The notes under the pieces are model-generated. The model was not told the origin of the DNA. It worked only from the letters and a program-made list of their open reading frames with translations, and did no database searches. The position numbers and the translations under genes are program-made. This document shows, piece after piece, positions 51,882 through 59,645 of a stretch of 64,000 nucleotides of DNA; the stretch's first letter is position 1; the number at the start of each line of letters is the position of its first letter. This DNA is from J038 sp034437535. GTDB lineage: Bacteria > Chloroflexota > Anaerolineae > Aggregatilineales > Phototrophicaceae. The stretch covers positions 6,367 through 70,366 of the forward strand of contig DAOTTZ010000029.1 in assembly GCA_034437535.1 (NCBI GenBank), read 5' to 3'.

Positions 51882-52628
51882 ATGGATGATTCAACCATTG
51901 AACAACTCAACGCGGTTAACCGCCGATTTTACCGGGTGACAGCGGCAGATTTCGACCAGACACGCGGGTATGCCTGGCCCGGTTGGGTGAGTGTGTGCGA
52001 CGTGCTGGCATCCCCGCCGCGCCGGGTGCTGGATGTCGCCTGCGGTAACGGGCGGTTCGGCGTCTACCTGGCGGAGCGATACACCGCGCCGGTTGCGTAT
52101 CATGGCATGGATAACAACCCGCAATTGCTGGCTCTGGCCCACGATGCCCTGCACGAGTTGCCATCTTTGCAGGTGCAATTGACCGAGCGTGATGTAGTGC
52201 TGGCCCCGCCCGATGAAGGCGCATATGATCTGGTGGTCGCGTTTGGACTGCTTCATCACATCCCCGGTGCGGCTAACCGGCAAGCCTTCGTGCGGTCACT
52301 GGCAAGGCGAGTCGCGCCGGGGGGCGTGCTGGCCTTCGCCGGATGGCGGTTCTACGCCTTCGAGCGATTCCGTCAGCGCATCATCCCCTGGGCGGAGCCG
52401 CTGGCGAGTCAAGTCGAACGGCATGATTATCTGCTGGATTGGCGGCGTGGTGCCAATGCCCTGCGTTACTGCCATTACGTCGATGATGATGAGTTAGCGA
52501 CTCTCATTGATGCCAGCGGATTAACTCCGCTAACTACCTTCCGGGCGGATGGCAAGACCGGCGACATGAACGCCTATGCTCTGCTGGCTAACCCCGCTGG
52601 AACCAATGGTATAATCCAGGATGAATAG
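51882..52628 (+). CDS. Trm9-like class I SAM methyltransferase
   Basis: 248 residues. Motif I is VLDVACGNG (49-57). Trm9-type features are FDQTR..AWP (24-33, compared with the F-S-x-T-R-x-x-P-W-P segment of Trm9) and the C-terminal pair LLDWRRG (184-190) plus RYCHYVDDDEL (195-205, compared with R-Y-Y-H-x-x-x-x-G-E-L). Trm9 methyl-esterifies carboxymethyl-uridine at tRNA position 34, the product of Elp3. Given that elp3 is a close neighbour (divergent side), a role in making mcm5U is likely but inferred. A generic small-molecule methyltransferase cannot be excluded. Confidence 0.75.
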   Translation: MDDSTIEQLNAVNRRFYRVTAADFDQTRGYAWPGWVSVCDVLASPPRRVLDVACGNGRFGVYLAERYTAPVAYHGMDNNPQLLALAHDALHELPSLQVQLTERDVVLAPPDEGAYDLVVAFGLLHHIPGAANRQAFVRSLARRVAPGGVLAFAGWRFYAFERFRQRIIPWAEPLASQVERHDYLLDWRRGANALRYCHYVDDDELATLIDASGLTPLTTFRADGKTGDMNAYALLANPAGTNGIIQDE

Positions 52629-52650
52629 ACCGTTTTCAAAGTGACGATGT

Positions 52651-53091
52651 ATGACCGACAAAACTTTTAATACAGCCCGCGCCCGCTTTAACCGGGCTTA
52701 TGATGACCTCTTTACGCTGGTGGCCTGCTACCCGCCAGATCAGACCGACAAACCCGGTGCATGTGGCAAATGGTCGCCCCGGCAGATCCTGGCCCACTTC
52801 AGCGGTTGGGTTTACCGGGCGATTGACACCTTCGATGCCTATGAAGCCGGCGATCAACTACCCGGTGTCGATCCCGATACTTACAACGATGAGCAAGTCG
52901 CCCACCGCGCCCATCTGGGTTGGGCCGGCACCATCGACAATGTGAAGACCGCCCGCGACGCGCTCAACCGGCGCGTTGCCACCATCGACCCGGACAGCCT
53001 GGATAAGACCTATATCGGTTGGCTGGTTGGCCTGGCAAAAGATGCCGAGCGACACATGGTTGAGCTAAGGAACTTCAAGTCTCATGACTGA
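52651..53091 (+). CDS. DinB/ClbS-like four-helix protein
   Basis: 146 residues with the DinB-like bundle signature: RFNRAYDDLFTLVACYP, KWSPRQILAHFSGWVYRAI (first metal-type His) and KDAERHMVELRNF (last His). Proteins of this group include thiol-dependent S-transferases and ClbS-type self-protection hydrolases. The reaction here is unknown. It is 22 bases after the Trm9-like gene and overlaps a 34-codon ORF at its end. Confidence 0.75.
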   Translation: MTDKTFNTARARFNRAYDDLFTLVACYPPDQTDKPGACGKWSPRQILAHFSGWVYRAIDTFDAYEAGDQLPGVDPDTYNDEQVAHRAHLGWAGTIDNVKTARDALNRRVATIDPDSLDKTYIGWLVGLAKDAERHMVELRNFKSHD

Positions 53092-53188
53092 TGTCTATCC
53101 CTATCCCATCCTGGAATTCGACCCGGCCCCCACTGCCGTCACGGATCGGGGCACACCGCTGGCGGCGGAGACGGCCCTGCGCTTATGA
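53084..53188 (+). CDS. 34-codon ORF overlapping its neighbours
   Basis: Encodes a short peptide beginning MTDVYPYPILEFDPAP. It overlaps the DinB stop by eight bases and the next start by four (ATGA), so it is a translational bridge between the two. The YPILEFDP stretch reminds me of the start of nucleoside phosphorylases, which would make this a severely truncated copy. That recollection is weak. It could also be a genuine small protein. Confidence 0.4.
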   Translation: MTDVYPYPILEFDPAPTAVTDRGTPLAAETALRL

Positions 53189-53628
53189 GCCAGCACATCA
53201 TCGTTCTGGCCGGTCTGGTCACGGTGGAAAAACACGATCTAGTCGTCGATCTGGCGGCAGAGTTCCAGGCGCGGGGCGAGTCGGTCACGTTGATCGACAA
53301 TGTAGCCCGGCTCTCATTGGATACAGCGCGGGTGCCCGCCGGTGTCACTTACCAGCGGTTGACCGTTGATCTAACAGCGCACATGGGGGCCGTGTTGGAT
53401 CACAGCAGGGCGGAACGAGTCATCGTAGCGGCGGCGGAAACACTCCACCCGGAAAGTCTGTTCGCCGCGTTGTTCGACATCCCCGCCGGGCGGGTGGATA
53501 CGGTCGCGTTGATCGACACACGTACCTGTGATTGCTTCCCCAATGTCCGCGCTCTGCTGGAAGACGGAGCCGACCATACCATCTATCTGCCTTATACTCT
53601 GGACGAAATCTTGCAGAGGCTGACATGA
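53185..53628 (+). CDS. P-loop-like protein with degenerate nucleotide motif, 147 aa
   Basis: An alpha/beta protein starting MSQHIIVLAGLVTVEKHDLVVDLA. The layout is like the first strand, P-loop and helix of a GTPase or CobW-type protein, but the Gly-Lys-Thr of the P-loop is missing. The later strands (GESVTLIDN, ERVIVAAAETL, VDTVALIDTRTCDCFPN) keep the order of a Rossmann-like fold. It may be a non-catalytic relative. Both ends overlap neighbours by four bases. Confidence 0.55.
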   Translation: MSQHIIVLAGLVTVEKHDLVVDLAAEFQARGESVTLIDNVARLSLDTARVPAGVTYQRLTVDLTAHMGAVLDHSRAERVIVAAAETLHPESLFAALFDIPAGRVDTVALIDTRTCDCFPNVRALLEDGADHTIYLPYTLDEILQRLT

Positions 53629-54218
53629 ACGACGAACAAAAACGTGACCTGGGCGCGATGCGGATCGCGGCGGAGCAACGCCAGTGGATGTCCCTTCAGG
53701 ATATTTTCAAGCGATTGCTGACCGACCTGGATCCGTTGATCGCGCTGAGTGTTGTCGCGCCCCGTGTACGGGCGTTCGTACCACGCTTCAAGCGATACTA
53801 TCCAGAAGCTGGTTGGGTCGAAGAATTGATGCTGACCGTCGTCTCGTATGCCTCCGCGCCGGGGGAATTGCCGGTCAACGCGGTGAACCAGTTCCCGCGC
53901 CCTGGTTGTGGCAACTTCGTGCTGGCGGTGATGGATCTGGCGCGGACGGTTCAGCCGAAATATACCGTTTACGAACGATTCAGCCATGTAACCAACGCCG
54001 CCGCCAATGCAATCCTGGCGGATTTACAATATACTTATTTCAAAGACGCGCTTGAATTGTTCGAGAGGTTACGCGCCGACGAAACCGACGCCGAGACGCG
54101 CCAGCGCATCCAGTATCAATTCTGGCTGGATGACAACATCGCCGCCCGTGATACAGCCCTCTGGCTTCATCTCGTTGCAGAGGTCGAGCGTGCGCTGGAG
54201 AGGGAATCTAATGGCTGA
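53625..54218 (+). CDS. Helical protein of unknown function, 197 aa
   Basis: Starts at MNDEQKRDLGAMRIA, inside the stop of the previous gene. It is predicted mainly helical, with no membrane segment. A central stretch with VVAPRVRAFVPRFKRYYPEAGWVEEL, and FPRPGCGNFVLAVMDLA, then TVYERFSHVTNAAANAILADL. Family not recognised. Coupling by overlap to a STAS-like gene suggests a joint complex. Confidence 0.6.
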   Translation: MNDEQKRDLGAMRIAAEQRQWMSLQDIFKRLLTDLDPLIALSVVAPRVRAFVPRFKRYYPEAGWVEELMLTVVSYASAPGELPVNAVNQFPRPGCGNFVLAVMDLARTVQPKYTVYERFSHVTNAAANAILADLQYTYFKDALELFERLRADETDAETRQRIQYQFWLDDNIAARDTALWLHLVAEVERALERESNG

Positions 54219-54609
54219 TTTCAATCATACTGTTGCGGACGGTGGCGTGCAGGTCTTCCGCTTAAACAAGAACGACCGGGCGACCTTAGATGCCTTTATG
54301 GTCAAGTTCGAAGAGGTGCTGGTCGCTCATCGAGAGATCGGGTATATCGCGCTGATTATTGACCTGCGCCCGCGTGGCTTGCCCCCCATCACCTATTCCA
54401 TCGGCAAAATTCGTGAGACCTTCGCCCGTGTCGATAACCCACCGCAGATCTACGCCGCTTATCTCTATCAGCAGAGTTTCGTCATCGGCTTGATTTCCAG
54501 CTTGCTCGATACCCTGCGCCTGCGGACGACGCGCAAGTTCTTTTACGGTGACCGCGAAGAGGAAGCTACCCAATGGTTGATCGACCGCATCTACGAATTC
54601 ACACATTAA
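54211..54609 (+). CDS. STAS-like small protein, 132 aa
   Basis: Alternating strands and helices: GGVQVFRLNKNDRATLDAF, IALIIDLRPRGLPPITYSI, PQIYAAYLYQQSFVIGLIS and the final EATQWLIDRIYEF. The pattern matches STAS/SpoIIAA-like proteins that mediate protein contacts in signalling. The order is similar to the 133-aa protein at 13800, though the sequences are not closely alike. It overlaps the preceding gene by eight bases and the next by 37. Confidence 0.55.
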   Translation: MADFNHTVADGGVQVFRLNKNDRATLDAFMVKFEEVLVAHREIGYIALIIDLRPRGLPPITYSIGKIRETFARVDNPPQIYAAYLYQQSFVIGLISSLLDTLRLRTTRKFFYGDREEEATQWLIDRIYEFTH

Positions 54610-56048
54610 TCATCCTCTGGCTGGCGGCCTTGCTGGCCGTCACACCGGCTACTGCCCAGCAAGAGAGCATCACCGAGACGGGCACCTGGGTCGCGGCGGG
54701 CTTGAGCTTCGATTATCCGGCAGATTGGGTGACCCGCGATGACACACAACGCTACGGCGCGATGAGCATCGCCACCACCCAGGCCGCACTCGATGCGGTA
54801 CCATTGCCCCCCGGTGAGCTAAATGTGTTGATCTACCCGCCGCTGAGCAAACAACCGGAAAGTTTATCGCGGGTGGGCTTACGCGCCATGACGGCGCAAT
54901 CCGCGTTGTTAGTCCTCAGCATCCCAGAGAGTGAAGCACCGGTCACGCTCGACCTGGACGGACGCGAAGCCGCCCGGCGCGACCTCCAGACCGATGACTT
55001 ACAGGTCATGCTGTTGACCATCGACCTGGGGGATGTGGTGGTGCCGGTCTTCGCCACCGCCCCCCGCGCCGATTTCGCGCAGTACGAAGCCGCCGTGCTT
55101 GATCTGGTCGCGTCGATCCGCCCGGCAGAGTTGGCCTTCCCCGGTGGTACGGTCATCCCGGTAGACGCGGAGGCCTCCACCGTTGAGGACGACACAGGCA
55201 TCGACTGGCAGTACACCGCACCGCTCGAAGACGCCGATTTCACCACCCTGACCGGGGCCTTCGGGCGGTTAGATGTGGCCGGGGAGCGCGTTTACATCGC
55301 AACCGGGGCGGATTCAATCCTGGTGTTCGAAGCAGACGGCACCTTCGTCCAGATCATCCGCAACGAGTCGATTAACATCCACGATGTCGCCGTCGCGGAT
55401 GATGGCACCCTCTGGGTGATTGATCCGCTTCAGATGAAGGTCTTCCAACTGGATGCAGATGGCAGAGTGTTGAATTGGTTCGGGCAATATGGCACCGGCG
55501 TCGAGCAGTTCGACCTGTTCTCCCCGCTGGATCTTGTGATCGGCCCGGAAGGTCGCTTGTACGTTTTGAACACGACTCAAGTCGGCGGTCAGACCTATGA
55601 GGACATCCAGATCTGGACGCCAGACGGCACCTTCGTCACCTCATTTAACGCGACGTTCCGCGCTGGTGGCCTGCGTGATGCCTCCATGCTGGCTGTCGCA
55701 CCGGGGTTAGATCTGTTCTTCACCAATGGCGGGAACTTGCTAACGACAATCTTCTCGTTTGATGGCACCGTGCTGGATCGCCTGCCGGCTCCGGTCTCAC
55801 CGTATATCCCCGGTGGCTTCACGGTGGATGAAAATAGCGTGTTCTACTTCGAAGATAACGGCCAGATCACCCGGTTTAGCCTGTCGTTGGATGTGTTCGG
55901 CACTGCCCTGGACGATGAAACAGCCGCCTTCCAACCGGGGGAGTTCTTCTATCCGCGTGGGTTGGGCATCCTGCCGGGTGGGGATCTGATCGTCGCGGAC
56001 GCCAACGAGACTCATTTCCAGGTCACACGGGTTGATAGCGTGCGATGA
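54573..56048 (+). CDS. Secreted NHL-repeat protein
   Basis: 491 residues with a signal peptide ending near ATAQQ. The first 180 residues form an unknown domain with a PsbP-like start (GLSFDYPADWVTRDD). From about 215 to the end there are NHL-type beta-propeller blades, e.g. FGRLDVAGERVYIATGADSI, IHDVAVADDGTLWVID, FSPLDLVIGPEGRLYVLN and PRGLGILPGGDLIVADA. NHL propellers bind ligands or partners outside the cell. The start lies inside the STAS-like gene. Confidence 0.82.
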   Translation: MVDRPHLRIHTLIILWLAALLAVTPATAQQESITETGTWVAAGLSFDYPADWVTRDDTQRYGAMSIATTQAALDAVPLPPGELNVLIYPPLSKQPESLSRVGLRAMTAQSALLVLSIPESEAPVTLDLDGREAARRDLQTDDLQVMLLTIDLGDVVVPVFATAPRADFAQYEAAVLDLVASIRPAELAFPGGTVIPVDAEASTVEDDTGIDWQYTAPLEDADFTTLTGAFGRLDVAGERVYIATGADSILVFEADGTFVQIIRNESINIHDVAVADDGTLWVIDPLQMKVFQLDADGRVLNWFGQYGTGVEQFDLFSPLDLVIGPEGRLYVLNTTQVGGQTYEDIQIWTPDGTFVTSFNATFRAGGLRDASMLAVAPGLDLFFTNGGNLLTTIFSFDGTVLDRLPAPVSPYIPGGFTVDENSVFYFEDNGQITRFSLSLDVFGTALDDETAAFQPGEFFYPRGLGILPGGDLIVADANETHFQVTRVDSVR

Positions 56049-56052
56049 CGCA

Positions 56053-56895
56053 TCAGGCCAACTGCACCCGCACCACCCGATCATGCCCGGCGTAATCCGG
56101 GATTACTGCTACTGACTGTGCATCAGGGAAGGCTTGCTGTGCCAGCGCACAGACTGCCGCGCCCTGATCCGCGCCGATTTCCAGCAAGATCAACGCGCCA
56201 GGGTTGCACACCTGCGGCGCACCGGCCAGCAACCGCCGGATGTCGTCTAACCCGTCCGGGCCACCATCCAGGGCCAGATGCGGCTCGTAATGGCGCACAT
56301 CAAGCGTCTTGAGCGTGTCCGTCGCGATATAGGGCAAGTTCGCCATCAGCAGATCCACACGGACGCCATTGGTGATTAAGGGATCGAGCAGATCCCCCTG
56401 CCAGAAGGTCACGGCTACGCCCTGCGCGGTCGCGTTCTGCCGGGCGATTGCCAGCGCGTCTGGGCTGATGTCGGTCGCGTGGAGCGTGACCTGCGGTGCG
56501 TTGCCCTTCACGGTGAGCGCGATGGTACCGCTCCCGGTGCCGATGTCTACAACGGTGAGCGGTCGCCCGGCGATGAAGCGCAAGGCGGCCTCGACCAGAT
56601 GCTCGGTTTCCGGGCGGGGGATCAAGACGCCTGGTGCGACCACAAATTCACGATCATAAAAGGCCCGCCGCCCCAGGATGTAAGCCATTGGTTCGCCCGC
56701 CGCCCGCCGATCCAACCAGGCGGTAAAGCGGGCGACTTCTGCCCCGGTCAGATCACGGTCTCGGTGTGCCAGCACATGCGCCCGGCCCACGCCCAGCGTC
56801 TCCGCCAGGAGTAGTTGCGCGTCCAGCGCGGGCGATGACGAGACCATGCCCAACCGGGCACAGGCTTGATCCAACAATGGGCCGAGCAAAGCCAT
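56053..56895 (-). CDS. prmC: Release-factor glutamine N5-methyltransferase, NLPY variant
   Basis: 280 residues. An N-terminal five-helix release-factor-binding part (to about 75) with AGEPMAYILGRRAFY, then PGVLIPRPETEHL and motif I VVDIGTGSGTIAL. The catalytic motif, usually N-P-P-Y, reads N-L-P-Y here (186-189). The Asn and Tyr that hold the Gln amide are kept. PrmC methylates the Gln of the GGQ loop in release factors. It directly follows prfA in the same direction, two bases apart, as is typical. Confidence 0.93.
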   Translation of the reverse strand: MALLGPLLDQACARLGMVSSSPALDAQLLLAETLGVGRAHVLAHRDRDLTGAEVARFTAWLDRRAAGEPMAYILGRRAFYDREFVVAPGVLIPRPETEHLVEAALRFIAGRPLTVVDIGTGSGTIALTVKGNAPQVTLHATDISPDALAIARQNATAQGVAVTFWQGDLLDPLITNGVRVDLLMANLPYIATDTLKTLDVRHYEPHLALDGGPDGLDDIRRLLAGAPQVCNPGALILLEIGADQGAAVCALAQQAFPDAQSVAVIPDYAGHDRVVRVQLA

Positions 56896-56897
56896 GC

Positions 56898-57980
56898 TTA
56901 AGCGTCTTCTTCCGTGGCGGAGAGCATAGCGGCCTGTTCGGTCGTAATCAGGTTATCAATGAAGTCATCCAGCGCACCATCCATCACGCCGGAGAGATTA
57001 TAACTGCTGTAATTGATGCGATGATCGGTCACACGGCTCTGCGGGTAATTATAGGTGCGGATCTTTTCCGCCCGGTCGCCACTGCCGACCTGCCCGCGCC
57101 GGGCCGCTTCCTGTTCTTCGCGTTGCTTACGGACTTCCAGTTCATACAGCCGGTTGAGCAAGACTTGCTTGGCCCGGATGCGATTCTGCAATTGGCTCCG
57201 CTCGTCCTGCATTTCGACCACGATGCCGGTCGGCTCGTGTGTCATCCGCACAGCGGAGTCAGTCGTATTGACCGATTGACCGCCCGCGCCCTGACTGCGA
57301 AACACATCAACCCGCACTTCGTTCATGTCCAGGTCAATATCCACGTCTTCCATCTCTGCCAGCACCGCGACGGTGGCCGTGCTGGTGTGGATGCGCCCCT
57401 GACTTTCGGTATCTGGCACCCGCTGGACGCGATGCGTGCCGCCTTCATACTTCAACCGGCTGAAGGCCCCATCGCCTTTGATCTCGAATTCGATGCGCTT
57501 GTAGCCGCCGCCGCCGGTCTCATTTTCGGCGGCAATGTCAACCTTCCAGCCGCGATTTTCCGCGTACCGTGCGTACATGCGAAACAGATCCGCCGCGAAG
57601 AGGGCGGCTTCATCGCCGCCGGCCCCGGCGCGGATCTCCATGATGATGTTCTTTTCATCACGCGGGTCCCTGGGCAAGAGCAAGAACTTTAGCTTTTCTT
57701 CCAAATCGGTGATCTCGCTTTCCAGTTGATTGACTTCCTCCCGCGCCATCTCGCGCAGGTCGGCGTCGTCCTCATCCTGGAGCATTTGCCGCGCCCCGTC
57801 TAACTCGGTGTTGAGCGTCTTGTACTTGCGATACTCGGTCACAATTTCCTGGATGTTGGCCCGCTCTTTGGAAAGCGACACCACATTTTCATAATCAGCG
57901 GTAATTTCCGGGTCGGCCAATTGCCGCTCAAGTTCTTCATAACGGTCTTCGATGCTTGCCAGCTTGTCATACATTGACAT
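56898..57980 (-). CDS. prfA: Peptide chain release factor 1
   Basis: 360 residues. The catalytic GGQ is at 233-235 (GAGGQSVN), and the stop-codon-reading PxT is PDT at 189-191 in HRVQRVPDTESQGRIHTS. RF1 reads UAA and UAG. The alternative start two codons downstream (MYDKLASIE) matches the usual family start better. Coupled to prmC. The upstream 160 bases to dprA hold no clear signal. Confidence 0.97.
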   Translation of the reverse strand: MSMYDKLASIEDRYEELERQLADPEITADYENVVSLSKERANIQEIVTEYRKYKTLNTELDGARQMLQDEDDADLREMAREEVNQLESEITDLEEKLKFLLLPRDPRDEKNIIMEIRAGAGGDEAALFAADLFRMYARYAENRGWKVDIAAENETGGGGYKRIEFEIKGDGAFSRLKYEGGTHRVQRVPDTESQGRIHTSTATVAVLAEMEDVDIDLDMNEVRVDVFRSQGAGGQSVNTTDSAVRMTHEPTGIVVEMQDERSQLQNRIRAKQVLLNRLYELEVRKQREEQEAARRGQVGSGDRAEKIRTYNYPQSRVTDHRINYSSYNLSGVMDGALDDFIDNLITTEQAAMLSATEEDA

Positions 57981-58144
57981 GCGTGTATCCTATCCTCTTA
58001 CTTGGTTTACAAAATCAAAAAATGTATGGGCGATAGCTGGGTACGCTATAAAGCATCGAGCCGTCGGTTTTTCCACTGCATGGGTAGGTTTCTCTTGATG
58101 ATTGATCGTGTATGGGTTAATCATGCGCGGGCAGGCGCAAATAA

Positions 58145-58966
58145 TCAATGGCGAACCACCATCACTGGTACGCCTTGCGCCCGCAACTGCCGGTTGCCGT
58201 CGGCATCCAGGTCACAAACTCGTAGATCCTTGCCCTGGGCCTGGGCGAAGCGGGCCGCGTGCATCGCGCCGCCAGTCGCGCTGGTCTCTACGATGACGGT
58301 CGTCTGGCTCAAGCCGGTGATGATGCGATTGCGGGCGACCAACCCCGGCGCACTGACCGCTGAATCCGGCGCGACTTCACACAATAACGCCCCGTGATGC
58401 GCCAGGATGGTCTCCGCCAGATCATGATTTTCCGGCGGATACGGTTGGAGGATGCCGTTGCCCAATACCGCGACGGTCGGCGTGGGGATCGCACCCAGAT
58501 GCGCGACTGTATCAATGCCGTGTGCCAACCCGCTGATGACCGCACAACCCCGCATGGCATAAGAGCGGCTGACGGCCAGCGCGGCCTGATGCCCGGCCCG
58601 GCTGGGCTGGCGCGTGCCGACGACCGCCACCGCCCCGGTTAGATCTGGCAAGCTCCCACGCAGGAACACCGTCGGCGGCGCATCGTCCAGGGTACGCAAT
58701 GCTACCGGGAACGAGTCCTCTTGCCGGGTGATGATCTGCACGCCGTTTGCCTGCCACTGATCCATGCGGCGGCGCACACCGTCCAGGTCAACCGCCAGGA
58801 TGCTCTGGGCGATCTTCGCGCCGATGCCGCGCACCGCCTGCAAGGTCTTTGCATCTGCCCGCAAGACCGCGTGCAGGTCATGATCAAAATGCGCCAGTAA
58901 GGCGGTAAAGGTCTTGCCCCCCAGGTGCTTGCACAGGCTGAGGGCCACCCAGGCGGCACGATCCAC
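58145..58966 (-). CDS. dprA: DNA-processing protein DprA
   Basis: 273 residues starting at GTG 58966, which overlaps the TAG of the upstream gene (TAGTG), with GAGGAA close upstream. A longer frame exists upstream but would run through the other gene. The Rossmann-fold landmarks are VAVVGTRQPSRAG, ISGLAHGIDTVAHLGAI, VAVLGNGILQPYPPEN and ARNRIITGLSQTTVIVETSATGGAMH. A helix-hairpin-helix-like start is seen (LQAVRGIGAKIAQSI). DprA loads RecA on incoming single-stranded DNA in transformation. No C-terminal winged-helix domain is present. Confidence 0.9.
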   Translation of the reverse strand: MDRAAWVALSLCKHLGGKTFTALLAHFDHDLHAVLRADAKTLQAVRGIGAKIAQSILAVDLDGVRRRMDQWQANGVQIITRQEDSFPVALRTLDDAPPTVFLRGSLPDLTGAVAVVGTRQPSRAGHQAALAVSRSYAMRGCAVISGLAHGIDTVAHLGAIPTPTVAVLGNGILQPYPPENHDLAETILAHHGALLCEVAPDSAVSAPGLVARNRIITGLSQTTVIVETSATGGAMHAARFAQAQGKDLRVCDLDADGNRQLRAQGVPVMVVRH

Positions 58967-59589
58967 TATTCTTCCTCGTAATACTCCACCAGGGAAAGCA
59001 ACATGGCGTTCATAAAGTTGTTGACGTGGCGCACCAGCACCGCCCATTCCGGCGTCGAGCGCGGCGTGATCTCCGACCAATTCAAGATCGAGTTCAGCAC
59101 AAATTCACTAAAATAGAAAAAGCCGCGCATGGCCTGGGGCAAGGTCAGGCCGTCGTCCACCAGTTCCGCCGCATATTCTTTGCCCAGGCGGATGGCAACC
59201 GATAATTGATCGTCGGGGGCACCATCGGCTAGGTACCGGCGGATGGCGTCGAGTAATTCGCGCCCGCGCTCCCGCATACGGCCCCGCGTCCGGTCGCCCA
59301 TCGCGGCATACCAGGGGGTAGAAGCCAGCATCCCTTCGCCCACTTGCATCCGCGCTTGACCCAGCGCACTCTGGATGATGACCTGCACTTCAATCGGTTG
59401 CACGTCTTCCTGTTGGGTAGTCTGCGCGTGGCGTTCCAGATCAGATTTTAAGAAGCGGCGATGCCCGCCCGGTGTCCGTCGAGATGCCAGATCGCCCTTA
59501 TCCGCCCAGTTCCGCACGGTCGCCGGATGCACGCCTAGAATATCCGCCGCCCGCCGCAAGCTGACCCATTCCGCTTGTTCTTGGCTCAT
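58966..59589 (-). CDS. MerR-type HTH regulator with helical C-terminal domain
   Basis: 207 residues starting at MSQEQAEWVSLRRAAD. The first 60 residues form a MerR/excisionase-type winged helix-turn-helix (LRRAADILGVHPATVRNWADKG ... RRTPGGHRRFLKSDLERH). The remaining part is all helical (QAMRGFFYFSEFVLNSILNWSE), similar to the RsbR-N/PucR-like helical sensor parts. It directly couples with dprA, so it may regulate competence-type genes, or be a general regulator. A TATAAT lies 40 bases upstream (59629-59634, minus). Confidence 0.8.
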   Translation of the reverse strand: MSQEQAEWVSLRRAADILGVHPATVRNWADKGDLASRRTPGGHRRFLKSDLERHAQTTQQEDVQPIEVQVIIQSALGQARMQVGEGMLASTPWYAAMGDRTRGRMRERGRELLDAIRRYLADGAPDDQLSVAIRLGKEYAAELVDDGLTLPQAMRGFFYFSEFVLNSILNWSEITPRSTPEWAVLVRHVNNFMNAMLLSLVEYYEEE

Positions 59590-59628
59590 CGCTGTGCCCG
59601 TTTCTCCTTCGCGCAATCGTTCGAGTCT

Positions 59629-59634
59629 ATTATA
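59629..59634 (-). promoter_or_regulatory. -10 element upstream of the HTH-dprA pair
   Basis: TATAAT on the minus strand, 40 bases before the start. The -35 is weak. Confidence 0.4.
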
Positions 59635-59645
59635 ACGCGAACTGT

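Noticed and set aside
56766..57692. 308-codon frame on the plus strand across prmC and prfA
   Set aside because: It runs antisense to two certain genes and shows no domain; the frame stays open because of codon bias on the other strand.
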